The notes: generated by a model not told the origin, from the letters alone. 22,648 bases of DNA from GCA-2726865 sp050053595 (GCA_050053595.1 JASFTK010000014.1:1-22648), one strand, 5' to 3'. Positions 1 through 7,556 are shown, numbered from the stretch's first letter. Made by a program: numbers and translations.

Positions 1-678
1 CCTGACATCCGAGAGGTCGTACACCCAGAGGTAGGTGGTCAGCTCGTACTCCTCCTGGGGGAGGATGTCCACCGGGCTCCAGTAGTAGAAATACTGGGGG
101 GAGCTGATGACCACCAGCTTGTCCCCGTTGATGAACAGATCGCTCGCTTCCCTATCCAAGTCAATCGTGGCGACGACCGCCGCTTCCCTTGGCGGGAAAG
201 CCTTGACGATGACGACCTGCTTGCCAGAGACGAGGTAGATGAACTCTCCGTCGGTCTTCACCATGTCCGCCTCGTCGACCCCCTCCACTTGGATGTTCGT
301 CCCTGAGTAATCTGGCGTCTCTTGAGAGGCCGAAGGTGCTGGGGACGTAGTAAATTCCCCTTGCTCTACGGTCATGACATCCGATAAGATGGAGATGAAC
401 CCTCTCCCCTTCAAACCGCCCCACATCCCTTGCAATCCGTTGGCTCCAGTGGGCATGGTCTCGAGGAAATTGACCAGCTCAGACTCGGATGAGAACTTCA
501 ACAGCGAACCGTACACAAGGAGATCCGAGGGTGGGAGATCCGGGATGTACACCCCTCCGAAGTTCCACATCGCACCCCCCAGAATACCCCCAAGGACGAA
601 GGCCAGGATCGTGTATGCTACGAGCTTTTTCTTGTCAAGGTATACCGCGAAGACAGGTAGATCCGTCTCAATCACCAC
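1..678 (-). CDS. Membrane-anchored C-terminal beta-propeller domain protein (5' part, runs off the window)
   Basis: The reading frame is open for 226 codons from a GTG at 676-678 to the window edge, so only the N-terminal part is present. An in-frame TAG lies a few codons upstream and no ATG is available, so GTG (or the adjacent GTG at 673-675) is the start. Residues about 13-33 form one membrane segment after a KKK cluster. A low-complexity linker follows, then the motif NIQVEGVDEADMVKTDGE and a repeated beta-strand pattern (YLVSGKQVVIV, LFINGDKLVVIS). That motif is typical of archaeal and bacterial secreted proteins with a beta-propeller domain (Beta_propel family, COG4880), which are probably extracytoplasmic. 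The precise role of the family is unknown to me. It is transcribed away from the DsrE-like operon. Confidence 0.85.
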   Translation of the reverse strand, partial: MVIETDLPVFAVYLDKKKLVAYTILAFVLGGILGGAMWNFGGVYIPDLPPSDLLVYGSLLKFSSESELVNFLETMPTGANGLQGMWGGLKGRGFISILSDVMTVEQGEFTTSPAPSASQETPDYSGTNIQVEGVDEADMVKTDGEFIYLVSGKQVVIVKAFPPREAAVVATIDLDREASDLFINGDKLVVISSPQYFYYWSPVDILPQEEYELTTYLWVYDLSDVR

Positions 679-708
679 TATTATGGGAGGGGGAATAGGT
701 ACATAATC

Positions 709-761
709 CTAGGTTTTAGAACAGTCTGGGTTTGAGGGTGGAACCGTGTTCAAAAACCTAG
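709..761. promoter_or_regulatory. Operator-like inverted repeat between divergent genes
   Basis: CTAGGTTTTAGAACA at 709-723 and TGTTCAAAAACCTAG at 747-761 are inverted copies matching at 14 of 15 positions, with a 23-base spacer. They lie 31-83 bases upstream of the GTG of the beta-propeller gene and about 65 bases before the TATA-like box of the DsrE-like operon. The position suits a regulator-binding site or a cruciform; no regulator can be assigned. The 679-929 stretch otherwise holds only promoter sequence. Confidence 0.5.
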
Positions 762-820
762 AACATCTGATTCAGCCCTCAGGTTTTACTCCATTTTAAC
801 TCATTTTTGGTTGAACGAAA

Positions 821-831
821 ACCCATATAAT
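821..831 (+). promoter_or_regulatory. TATA-like promoter of the DsrE/F/H-like operon
   Basis: ACCCATATAAT is a good archaeal TATA box. A start site about 26 bases downstream (near 853) would give a leader of about 77 bases to the ATG at 930. Confidence 0.45.
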
Positions 832-929
832 CCATACTTGGCTGGGCATGATCGCATTTCTTGAAAATCCTCTATTCCGGGGAAAGGATTAAGACCACCA
901 CCCGCGATGGATGGATAACCGGGATCACC

Positions 930-1253
930 ATGCTCATCCTCCTCATGGCCTCGATGGGTTCTCAGGAGACCCTAGAAACCCTGCACAAACTCACATTGGC
1001 AGCCCTCTCCAGAGAACACGATGTCATAATCTTCTTCAACGGGGACTCAACCAAGCTCCTGAAAGACACAACCGCAAAGGATGAGGTCCGGGAGCTTGGG
1101 AGCAGAGGGGTGAGGCTTCTAGCTTGTAGGACCAGCGCCCAAGAGATGGAGTTGACCTTGGAAGAGGATCTAATGGAGGGGGCGGAGATGAGCGGTCTCG
1201 GAGAATTAGTGGAGCTCATGGGCGAAGCAGGAAGAGTGCTGTTTCTGGGGTAG
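930..1253 (+). CDS. DsrE/TusD-like sulfur relay protein
   Basis: A 107-residue DsrE-family protein. The N-terminal strand MLILLMASMG, the central strand DVIIFFNGDS and the segment GVRLLACRTSAQ match the fold in which a cysteine after the third strand (here C66) carries persulfide sulfur in TusD/DsrE proteins. I chose the ATG at 930 because it begins directly at the family's first strand. An in-frame TTG at 861 would add 23 residues unlike the family, although it lies close to the predicted transcription start. It is the first gene of a three-gene set with gaps of 9 and 11 bases, and is followed by DsrF- and DsrH-like genes, as in tusDCB/dsrEFH. Sulfur transfer for tRNA thiolation or sulfur metabolism is inferred from the family. 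Confidence 0.8.
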   Translation: MLILLMASMGSQETLETLHKLTLAALSREHDVIIFFNGDSTKLLKDTTAKDEVRELGSRGVRLLACRTSAQEMELTLEEDLMEGAEMSGLGELVELMGEAGRVLFLG

Positions 1254-1262
1254 GTGGATGGG

Positions 1263-1598
1263 ATGATGATCATTGTGAGGAGCGGCCCGGAGGAGGCCGG
1301 TAGGGTGGGGGAAGCCCTGAGGCTGTCAGTTGCTATGATCGGCCTCGACGAACTCCCCACAATAACATTCTTGGATGAGGGGGTCCGGTGCCTCCTCCCC
1401 AGAGCCTTCTCGGACGCAACAATGCAAGACTACCTCCAAGCCTCTGCAGACCTGATCGGTATCAACGCCCTCTCAGACTCGCTGGATGATCATGCTCTGA
1501 ACGAGAAGAACCTCGATCCTGTCTTGGGTGCAACCATGATTGACTTAGAGACATTAGTGGAGTTGATATTGAGATGTGGGATGGTGGCAACCTTCTAG
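1263..1598 (+). CDS. DsrE-superfamily protein, TusC/DsrF-like
   Basis: A 111-residue protein beginning MMIIVRSGPEEAGRV, with an alternating strand/helix pattern like the DsrE/F fold and a second strand TITFLDEGVRCLL. The start is an ATG preceded by a GGTGGATGGG ribosome-binding stretch; the GTG at 1254 and the ATG at 1266 are alternatives. It lies between the DsrE-like and DsrH-like genes, which supports a subunit role equivalent to TusC/DsrF. The cysteine in GVRCLLP is not at the catalytic position of DsrE. Similarity is weaker than for its neighbours, so assignment leans on order and size. Confidence 0.65.
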   Translation: MMIIVRSGPEEAGRVGEALRLSVAMIGLDELPTITFLDEGVRCLLPRAFSDATMQDYLQASADLIGINALSDSLDDHALNEKNLDPVLGATMIDLETLVELILRCGMVATF

Positions 1599-1609
1599 GG
1601 GGTAAAGGT

Positions 1610-1891
1610 ATGGGCGTCCTGTTCGTGATCTCTGATGCCCCCTCTACGGCTCTAGAACTGGCCTCAGAGGTGGCCAGGCAGGGGATAAAAGTCTCCATCC
1701 TGTTCGTCGGCGAGGCACGGAGGCATGCCTCAGAACCTGACACGATAAGGGGGCTTGAGTTCGTTGCTAGGATCTACTGTCTCATGGAAGATCCCTCTGA
1801 ACCGATAGGAGTGGCATGTGTCGAGGGGATTGGATACGCCGGCTGGGTCCAGCTGCTGGAGGAGAACGAGAGGGTCGTCTCCTGGAGCTAA
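1610..1891 (+). CDS. TusB/DsrH-like sulfur relay protein
   Basis: A 93-residue protein, very close to the size of TusB (about 95). It starts MGVLFVISDAP at an ATG preceded by GGGGGTAAAGG, a clear ribosome-binding site. The C-terminal segment IGYAGWVQLLEENERVVSW matches the DsrH/TusB ending, in which an aromatic-rich strand precedes a terminal tryptophan. It contains cysteines in YCLMED and GVACVEG, but the usual functional TusB cysteine cannot be assigned with certainty. It is the third gene of the set, and its stop overlaps the stop of the convergent winged-helix gene by 4 bases. Confidence 0.7.
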   Translation: MGVLFVISDAPSTALELASEVARQGIKVSILFVGEARRHASEPDTIRGLEFVARIYCLMEDPSEPIGVACVEGIGYAGWVQLLEENERVVSWS

Positions 1892-2118
1892 TCCTCGACC
1901 CACCAGATCCAGCTGCGCCTCTCCTCTGACCTCTCACCGTGGATGACGCCCTTGATGCGTAGGCGGTTGAGGAAGATCACAGTCGAGTCGGGGCACCTGA
2001 CCCTCCTCTTCTCCGTCTCCATCTGGACCTCCCGGGTCGTCAGTGGTTCCCCGGCTTCCCTGAGTACTTGGAGGATGAGGTCGACTGCCTCATCTCCCTC
2101 AAGCCGTCTGACAGTCAT
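1888..2118 (-). CDS. Small winged-helix protein
   Basis: A 76-residue protein with the layout of a winged helix: helix 1 (DEAVDLILQVLREAG), helix 2 (LTTREVQMETEKR), recognition helix (DSTVIFLNRLRIKGVI) and a beta wing (HGERSEERRSWIWWV). It is probably a DNA-binding regulator; no effector domain is present. ATG at 2116-2118 is 28 bases from the centre of a TATA-like box at 2141-2150 that also serves the aminotransferase gene on the other strand. It is convergent with the DsrH-like gene. Confidence 0.65.
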   Translation of the reverse strand: MTVRRLEGDEAVDLILQVLREAGEPLTTREVQMETEKRRVRCPDSTVIFLNRLRIKGVIHGERSEERRSWIWWVED

Positions 2119-2140
2119 CCCGGTTAACGTGGGCGGTCAA

Positions 2141-2150
2141 CCTTTTATCT
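2141..2150. promoter_or_regulatory. Shared bidirectional TATA-like element
   Basis: CCTTTTATCT reads as a TATA-like box on both strands. Its centre is 28 bases from the ATG of the winged-helix gene and 27 bases from the GTG at 2173 of the aminotransferase gene, both suited to leaderless transcription. Confidence 0.4.
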
Positions 2151-2172
2151 CATACGCCGTGATCCAGAGTTG

Positions 2173-3255
2173 GTGGAAGATTTGAAACTGTTCACAGTGG
2201 GGCCGGTCGCATGTTACCCCGAGGTCCTCGAGGCGATGGGGGCGCAGATGTACAGCCACAGGAGTGACGAGTATCTAGAGCTCCATTACGACACCGTCGA
2301 GCGCCTCCAAGACTCCTTGGAGACCCAGAACCACATCTACCTCTTCAGCAGCACGGGCACCGGGTTCATGGAAGCCTCGGTCATCAACTGCGTCAGAGAT
2401 AGCATGCTCGCATGCATCAACGGGAGCTTTGGGAGGAGGTTCGCTACTGTTGGAAGGGCCCATGGGAGGAAGGTAATCACCCTTGAGCCCCCTCTTGGGG
2501 AGCCCACCACCCCGGGGGCTCTGGAGGACGCCTTGAGAGACCACCCCGGGGTTGAGGCGGTCGCCCTCACCCACAACGAGACCAGTACTGGCCTCTTGAA
2601 CCCCCTAGAGGAGCTTGCTTCTGTCGTCAAGGACCAGGAGAAGCTCCTCCTCGTCGACGCGGTGAGCAGTATGGGAGGTACCGAACTCAGAGTCGATGAC
2701 TGGGGTATCGATATCTGCTTCAGCAGCAGCCAGAAATGCTTCGGGGTCCCTCCAGGGCTGGGCATCGGTTCGGTGAGCCCCTCTGCGTTAAAGAAGTCTG
2801 AGGCGGCCTCAAACAAGGGTTGGTATTTCGACTTCCAGAACTGGAGGAACTATCACGAGCGAGGGAGGGGGACCCCCATGACCTCCGCCATCCCCCAGGT
2901 TGCAGGCATGAACGCCGCCCTCAAGATGATCGAGGGACACGGCGGTAAAAGCTGGTATTACGACCTCTTCAATAAGCGGAACAGGAAGATCCGTGACGGT
3001 ATAGAGCGACTGGGGCTCACTACCTTCCCCGAGGGGGACTACGAGAGCCCCACGGTGAGCTGTATCAACGCGCCCAAGGTCGGCGGCCCAGCGGTCTACG
3101 AGGCGATGAGGGGAGAAGGATTCGAGCTTGCCCAGGGATACGGGTCGTTGAAGGGCTCTACATTCCGTATCGGGAACATGGGCTACATACCCGATGAGGA
3201 TATCGACTCTATGCTTGAGGCATTAAGCCGGGTCTTAGAAAACTTGGGGGAATAA
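2173..3255 (+). CDS. Class V aminotransferase (alanine-glyoxylate / serine-pyruvate type)
   Basis: About 360 residues, normal for the family. PLP-binding hallmarks are present: SSTGTGFMEAS for the phosphate-binding turn, HNETSTG, the aspartate of LLVDAVSSMGG (about residue 162) and the Schiff-base lysine in SSSQKCFGVPPG (about residue 188). The N-terminal KLFTVGPVACYPEVLEAM is typical of alanine-glyoxylate/serine-pyruvate aminotransferases, and a C-terminal arginine sits in TFRIGNMGY. It transfers an amino group between small amino acids and glyoxylate or pyruvate in the cytosol; the exact substrate pair is not readable. Start options are TTG 2170, GTG 2173 (fits the promoter) and TTG 2182 (preceded by GGTGGA). 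Monocistronic. Confidence 0.9.
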   Translation: MEDLKLFTVGPVACYPEVLEAMGAQMYSHRSDEYLELHYDTVERLQDSLETQNHIYLFSSTGTGFMEASVINCVRDSMLACINGSFGRRFATVGRAHGRKVITLEPPLGEPTTPGALEDALRDHPGVEAVALTHNETSTGLLNPLEELASVVKDQEKLLLVDAVSSMGGTELRVDDWGIDICFSSSQKCFGVPPGLGIGSVSPSALKKSEAASNKGWYFDFQNWRNYHERGRGTPMTSAIPQVAGMNAALKMIEGHGGKSWYYDLFNKRNRKIRDGIERLGLTTFPEGDYESPTVSCINAPKVGGPAVYEAMRGEGFELAQGYGSLKGSTFRIGNMGYIPDEDIDSMLEALSRVLENLGE

Positions 3256-3283
3256 TCGTAGATGTTCAGTGTGTTAAGGGGGG

Positions 3284-4102
3284 TTAGATGGAGTGGATCA
3301 GGTTGGGGGTGCTCAGGTCTATCTCGTATTGCTTGAAGACCTCCATGACCTCCCTGTTGATATCTGCATCCACCCGCCGGATGTCCTGGGCGTCCCCCAC
3401 GTATGAGTAGAGGGTGTACTCTGCTGCGAAACTGCCCAGCTCCGTGACCCTGACATAGGGTGCAGGCTCCTCCAGGATCCCTTCCACCCGGGAGACGACC
3501 TCCATCAGGGCCTTCTCGACGTACTCCCTGTCCACGTCGTACCCTGCGGTCACGGTGCATCTCCTCCTGATGGTACCCTTTGCACCGTAATTCTCGATCT
3601 CCCTCTCCAAGAGTCTCTGGTTGGGCAGGGAGATGAGCACATTGTCGAGGGTCCTCATCCTTGTGTAGATCAGGTCGATGTTCTCAATGTCCGCGAAGTC
3701 ACCTTCAAACCTGATGCGGTCCCCGATCTCGAAGGGGTTGCTCACCATCACGATGATTCCCGCGATGGCATTCCCAATGGTGTTGATCGCCGCAAAGCCC
3801 ACCACCGTCCCACCCGCCAAGACCATTAGCCCCGCGACCAGATCCAGCCTGATGCCGAAAAGGCCGAAGAGTAGGCTCAGGGAGAGTAGGATTGAGCTCC
3901 AGTATAGCACCCTCCTCAGCAGGAAGGAGGCGTTGATATTCAGCTTCCCCTGCTCGTGGAGCCTCTCCACCTGGCCCGACAATAACTTGTAGATTATGAA
4001 TATCACCACAACCGAACCGAAGAACAGGGCTAGATTGTAGAGGTGGGAAGTAACCCATGCCGTGAGACCTTGGAAGAACGGTACCGCACTATCGTTGACC
4101 AT
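3284..4102 (-). CDS. Small-conductance mechanosensitive channel, MscS family
   Basis: A 272-residue protein with three membrane segments (about 20-42, 60-86, 87-120), like E. coli MscS (286 residues). The third is the Gly/Ala-rich pore helix (VLAGGTVVGFAAINTIGNA), followed by the beta domain signature NPFEIGDRI and the C-terminal alpha/beta domain with LPNQRLL and the motif GYDVD. It opens on membrane tension to release solutes in hypo-osmotic shock. A TATA-like AATTTTAAT stretch about 25 bases before the ATG suggests leaderless expression. It is alone between convergent and co-directional neighbours. Confidence 0.93.
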   Translation of the reverse strand: MVNDSAVPFFQGLTAWVTSHLYNLALFFGSVVVIFIIYKLLSGQVERLHEQGKLNINASFLLRRVLYWSSILLSLSLLFGLFGIRLDLVAGLMVLAGGTVVGFAAINTIGNAIAGIIVMVSNPFEIGDRIRFEGDFADIENIDLIYTRMRTLDNVLISLPNQRLLEREIENYGAKGTIRRRCTVTAGYDVDREYVEKALMEVVSRVEGILEEPAPYVRVTELGSFAAEYTLYSYVGDAQDIRRVDADINREVMEVFKQYEIDLSTPNLIHSI

Positions 4103-4210
4103 GTCAGTTATAGATCAAGCAAGCCAATTTTAATATGTGGTGTTATAGGGGCATCCGGTCTCCATTCTCTACTCTGAGAGGAAGAAGATACAGTTGACAC
4201 TCTGAGGATC

Positions 4211-4261
4211 CCAAGGGATTTGGAGCTAGTCTCTACGATACTCTTCAACAGTGGTCCCTGG
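4211..4261 (-). other. 3'UTR hairpin with 14-base motif shared with 9248-9286
   Basis: On the minus strand, 5 bases after the AIM24-family stop codon, CCAGGGA (4261-4255) can pair with TCCCTTGG (4218-4211; one bulged T). The 36-base loop contains GAAGAGTATCGTAG at 4246-4233. The same 14 bases occur in a hairpin loop after the M42 gene stop. The 4103-4266 gap contains no gene. Confidence 0.45.
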
Positions 4262-4266
4262 CTGTT

Positions 4267-4962
4267 CTATCTGCTGCTGGATCTCACCCTGGTGTGCATC
4301 AGCGTCCAGAGCCACTCAACGAACTCCCTCAGGTTCTTGGTCTGCAGGTAGACCTCCCCCGGCCCCTTGATACGGGTGATAAAGCCCTCGCCGCTTAAGA
4401 TGGTCTCCTTCCACCCTCCGATACGCTGGACCTTGTAGTCACAGCTGTCTGAGAACGCAACCAAATGGAAGTTGTCCACTACAAGCTCCTCCCCTAGCTC
4501 CAGCTCATGCTTGTCAATCGCCCCGAAGGTGTTGATGAAGAGGTCGCCTCTCCCCGTGACCCTCACCATGAATATGCCCTGACCAAAGAGACCTTTGGTG
4601 AACCCCTCCCACTTTACATCGAGGTCCACATCCTCAGTGGAGGCGAGATAGGCCGCCTTCTGGACGATGAACCCCCTACCGGGCTCCACCCTCATCACGT
4701 TGACGTCTCCAACGGGGCCCGCCGCGAGGGCTATCTCCCCAGGCCCACCCTGGGCGACATAATCGTTGACGAACAGGGACTGCCCCCCGAATAGGGAGAC
4801 CCCGATGGTCCCCAAGATGCTCTTCTCCCTCCGCCTAGTCCGGACATCGATGTTGGGGGTCATGTAGGTCATCGCCCCCGCCTCTCCCGTTATCCGCTCC
4901 CCGGCCCCTAGGCTTACCACGAGCATCGCGTAGGAAGGATCATACTTTACCTTGTACTCCAT
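4267..4962 (-). CDS. AIM24 / TIGR00266 family protein
   Basis: A 231-residue all-beta protein of the AIM24 family (Pfam AIM24). Recognisable segments are an N-terminal SYAMLVVSLGAGERITGEAG, GGQSLFVNDYVA, the G-rich turns FGQGIFMVRVTGRGDLFI and the final repeat GEGFITRIKGPGEVYLQTKN. Length is as usual for the TIGR00266 group. Prokaryotic members have no firmly established function; the fold is a double-stranded beta barrel, and the yeast namesake is a mitochondrial inner-membrane protein. No signal peptide is seen. The ATG is 10 bases from the end of an antisense hydrophobic reading frame that I do not regard as a gene. Confidence 0.88.
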   Translation of the reverse strand: MEYKVKYDPSYAMLVVSLGAGERITGEAGAMTYMTPNIDVRTRRREKSILGTIGVSLFGGQSLFVNDYVAQGGPGEIALAAGPVGDVNVMRVEPGRGFIVQKAAYLASTEDVDLDVKWEGFTKGLFGQGIFMVRVTGRGDLFINTFGAIDKHELELGEELVVDNFHLVAFSDSCDYKVQRIGGWKETILSGEGFITRIKGPGEVYLQTKNLREFVEWLWTLMHTRVRSSSR

Positions 4963-5068
4963 AACCCATCAATTGAGGGTATCAACGAAGCTAGATAAGA
5001 ACGTAACTGATGCCTCGCTCAATGCCTTGATAAAGGCTAATACAAGAGGACTCGGTCTAAGGGAGGAT

Positions 5069-5242
5069 ATGAACAGGATCAGGACAACTATCATCGGGGT
5101 CATCGCGATCATCATCGTATTATCCATGAGAAGCCAGGCGACGAGGGGGATGGGGATGCCCCTGTTCTTCAACCTCGCAACCTTGCTTGTCATCACCATG
5201 ATCGCCTACTCTGTTGTGAGGGCTTGGCTGCTCGGATACTGA
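5069..5242 (+). CDS. Small two-helix membrane protein, unknown function
   Basis: 57 residues from an ATG preceded by GGGAGGAT. Two hydrophobic segments (about residues 7-20 and 33-53) flank a short charged loop (RSQATRG). The codons are strongly G/C-ending with AGG and ATC, as in neighbouring genes, which favours this strand over the overlapping minus-strand hydrophobic frame. The frame is open further upstream to a TTG at 4973 (96-base extension with poorer codon use) and even into the AIM24 gene. I recognise no family. Confidence 0.45.
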   Translation: MNRIRTTIIGVIAIIIVLSMRSQATRGMGMPLFFNLATLLVITMIAYSVVRAWLLGY

Positions 5243-5294
5243 GCGGTCGGATGAAGTCTTTCTAAACGCTACAGGATTAAAAAGGGGGATGTGG

Positions 5295-6266
5295 TCAGAC
5301 CTTGACCACGTAGACCAGGGTGTCCCCGGTGTTGGCTACATTGGAGGTCCGGGAGTTGTTCGCGACCCCGTCGAAGGGCGCCTCTACGGTCTGCAGTGTC
5401 TCCCCGAAGAGGTCCACTACCTCTCCTAGGACCTGTCCTTCCCTGACATGTTCGCCCGCCGCGACCCTCTGGAGCCATAGACCGCCCCTCTCGGCGTAGA
5501 CCCTCTCCTGCTCGGGGTCTATGGTTAGCCCCTTCTTCATGTGGGGCTTCCCCTTGAGCATCCCGAAGTACCTCATCACATTGAGGATGCCGTCGTAGTG
5601 GAAGGTGATCTCCTCCTCCCTGACGGGGTATGGGGTGCCTGACTCCGGTGTGATGCAGGGGATGCCGTACACGTCCAAGGCTTCCTTGGTGCTCCCCTTG
5701 AGATCCGTCGTCCTGATGTAGAGGGCATTGTAGCAGGAGGCCATGTCAACCATCCTCTTCTTGGTCTCGGGGTCCTCCGAGTCGCCGATGATGACAAACT
5801 TGAAGATGTCCTCAGTGAGATCCCCTCCATGGCTGTCTATGAGGGCGTCTGCCTTGGAGACGAAACTCTCAAAGAGGGTGTGGGCAACTCTCCTGCTCAT
5901 GGTCCCCTCGGCGTCACCGGGGAAGACTCTGTTTTGGTTGACATAGTCGATTGGATTGTTGAAAGCCGCCCGAGCGTTGAAACCGTCGGTGTTCACCACC
6001 GGCACCACGATCAGTGTCCCCTTGAGGTCTCCCGGTTCCACCGCCTTTACAACCCTGAGGACGCCGCGGATACTGGCGTACTCCAGGGGATGGGTCCCCC
6101 CGAGGACGCAGAGGGTCGGTCCCTCAGTCTCCCCGTTCACCACGACGTATGGCATCCTGACCTCGTGGGTTGAGGCCTCCCCGACCTTCACGAATCCTTT
6201 CGCTTTCTCCCCAGGCTTTATCTCTCTGTCTCCGACTATGAATGACATAAACTCCACCATACCCAT
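5295..6266 (-). CDS. Aspartoacylase / succinylglutamate desuccinylase-like M14 metallohydrolase
   Basis: A 323-residue protein. The zinc motif GGTHPLE (H59, E62), the substrate-site segment YVNQNRVFPG, the third zinc ligand in LIDSHGGD (H146) and the catalytic glutamate in TPESGTP (E208) are all present. The C-terminal 80 residues form the beta domain usual in AstE/AspA-like proteins (VAAGEHVREGQVLGEV). It would cleave N-acyl amino acids or a related amide; the substrate is unknown. It lacks a signal peptide. Two starts are possible: ATG 6266, close to the start site predicted from ATTTTAAG upstream, and ATG 6248 with GGTGG five bases before it. It is divergent from the first creatininase-like gene. 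A run of T on the minus strand after the stop (5283-5279) may end transcription. Confidence 0.88.
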   Translation of the reverse strand: MGMVEFMSFIVGDREIKPGEKAKGFVKVGEASTHEVRMPYVVVNGETEGPTLCVLGGTHPLEYASIRGVLRVVKAVEPGDLKGTLIVVPVVNTDGFNARAAFNNPIDYVNQNRVFPGDAEGTMSRRVAHTLFESFVSKADALIDSHGGDLTEDIFKFVIIGDSEDPETKKRMVDMASCYNALYIRTTDLKGSTKEALDVYGIPCITPESGTPYPVREEEITFHYDGILNVMRYFGMLKGKPHMKKGLTIDPEQERVYAERGGLWLQRVAAGEHVREGQVLGEVVDLFGETLQTVEAPFDGVANNSRTSNVANTGDTLVYVVKV

Positions 6267-6359
6267 GTTCCCTCGATGCCCTTAAAATGTTTCAACCGGG
6301 GACCGGGACAAACTTTCTAAATCCCAAGGCCCAATATGGATTGATTCGATTTGAGCAAT

Positions 6360-7133
6360 ATGCTTCATCACAAGAGCTGGGTCACCATATCAGAGGAGCT
6401 TGAGGGCTCAACCATAATCGTCCCCCTAGGGTCAATGGAGGTCCACGGCGCCCACAAGCCGGTGGGCTGCTGCTACCTCCTCGCTGAGGCCGCCTCCGAA
6501 GAGGTCTCCCATAGGACAGGCATCCCCATCACCCCCGTCGTCCCCTTCGGGGTCTCTCCGCCCTACAAGCACTTCCCAGGCACAGTCACGGTCTCCATGG
6601 AAGCCCTACGCAGGTATATCTACGAGGTCAGCGAGAGTCTTGCTAGGTCTGGTTTCAGGAAGATCCTGTTCTTCTCGGCTCACGGGGGGAACAATCTCCC
6701 TGTGCTCAGGGAGGTCTCCTTCAGGCTCAGGGAGGAGCACGGGATTCTCTGCGCCGTTGTTCATGTTTGGGGGCTCATCCAGAAACTCACCCCCCAGGAT
6801 TTCTGGGAGCCAGGTCAGCGCCTAGGCCACGGCGGGGAACCCACCACCTCGGTGATGCTCCACCTCCACCCTGAGCTGGTAGACATGTCCAGGGCGGAGT
6901 CTAAGCCCCTCATTCAGCCCTTGGAGGGCTTCAAGACCCGTTCCTATGGATCCCACTGGTTCCAAGGGGTGCCCCACAGCATCTATCTCTTTGGCGAGGA
7001 GGTGCAGCCCATGGGATTCATGGGGGATCCTACCAAGGCCTCCGTGGAGAAGGGGAAAATCCTCTACGAGAGGGCGATGGAGCACCTCGTCGGCTTTGTG
7101 GAAGCCTTCAAAAAGCTGGATCTGGAGCCTTGA
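6360..7133 (+). CDS. Creatininase-family amidohydrolase (paralogue 1, Asp ligand replaced by Cys)
   Basis: 257 residues, the usual size. Motifs in order are PLGSMEVHGAHKPVGCCY (E27, H29), SAHGGNN (H108) and GHGGEPTTS (H157, E160). Creatininase-family enzymes bind two metals through ExH, Asp in the GTD motif, His in NGHGGN and Glu in HxGExxTS. Here GTD is GCC, so a cysteine (C38) takes the aspartate position. The end motif GDPTKASVEKG is typical of the family. It is likely a cyclic-amide or formamide type hydrolase with unknown substrate. ATG 6360 fits the family start; TTG 6351 is possible. A TATA-like CTTTCTAAAT lies at 6313-6322. It is convergent with the DUF3830 gene, 6 bases apart. Confidence 0.88.
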   Translation: MLHHKSWVTISEELEGSTIIVPLGSMEVHGAHKPVGCCYLLAEAASEEVSHRTGIPITPVVPFGVSPPYKHFPGTVTVSMEALRRYIYEVSESLARSGFRKILFFSAHGGNNLPVLREVSFRLREEHGILCAVVHVWGLIQKLTPQDFWEPGQRLGHGGEPTTSVMLHLHPELVDMSRAESKPLIQPLEGFKTRSYGSHWFQGVPHSIYLFGEEVQPMGFMGDPTKASVEKGKILYERAMEHLVGFVEAFKKLDLEP

Positions 7134-7139
7134 GCCTCT

Positions 7140-7556
7140 TCACTCTTTCTGGATGATGATCCTCTGAGCCCCCTCCCAGAGAGCCCTCCGCCCCATCTCC
7201 CCGAGACCCTCAGCCCCCTCGACGATGGATGCAAAGTGGTTCCCCTGGAGCTGGCCGACCCTGCTTGAGAAGAGGGCTGAGCCGTAGGGGATGAGCAGCT
7301 CCTTCTCGCTGATACCCCCGGGATAGTAGAGAAGGTCCCCCCTGCTGGGGTGGCTGGTATGGTTCTCAAGGGGGACCTCGATACCCCATTTATCCATGGG
7401 GAACCAGACCGCCTCCCCGCTCCAACGGGCCTGGATGACATCCCCCTCGAGGGGCAGGGCCTCAAGGAACGCCATGCAGGTCTGAGGTGTCTCGTCCTCC
7501 AGCAGTCTCGCGACGAAAGAGATGCCGCCTATAGTGATCTTGATCCTCTTGCTCAT
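7140..7556 (-). CDS. DUF3830 cyclophilin-like protein
   Basis: 138 residues. The start IKITIGGISFVARLLEDETP and the segments ARWSGEAVWFPM, ENHTSHP, LLYYPGGISEKELLIPYG and GNHFASIVEG are characteristic of the DUF3830 family, which has a cyclophilin-like beta-barrel fold and no established activity. The ATG overlaps the stop of the upstream creatininase-family gene as ATGA, so the two are almost certainly co-transcribed and translationally coupled. GGATCAGG before the ATG supplies a ribosome-binding site. The context suggests it binds or processes the same class of small molecule as the hydrolase. Confidence 0.88.
   Translation of the reverse strand: MSKRIKITIGGISFVARLLEDETPQTCMAFLEALPLEGDVIQARWSGEAVWFPMDKWGIEVPLENHTSHPSRGDLLYYPGGISEKELLIPYGSALFSSRVGQLQGNHFASIVEGAEGLGEMGRRALWEGAQRIIIQKE

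Noticed and set aside
374..706. Plus-strand open frames over the beta-propeller gene
   Set aside because: The minus-strand frame has a clear family signature and continues to the window edge; the plus frames have no recognisable content.
848..892. 14-codon frame ATG 848 to TAA in the leader of the DsrE-like operon
   Set aside because: Too short and without any supporting signal.
4969..5199. Minus-strand 76-codon hydrophobic frame upstream of the AIM24 gene
   Set aside because: Codon use is less like neighbouring genes than the plus-strand frame, and no ribosome-binding site precedes its ATG; kept only as a finding.
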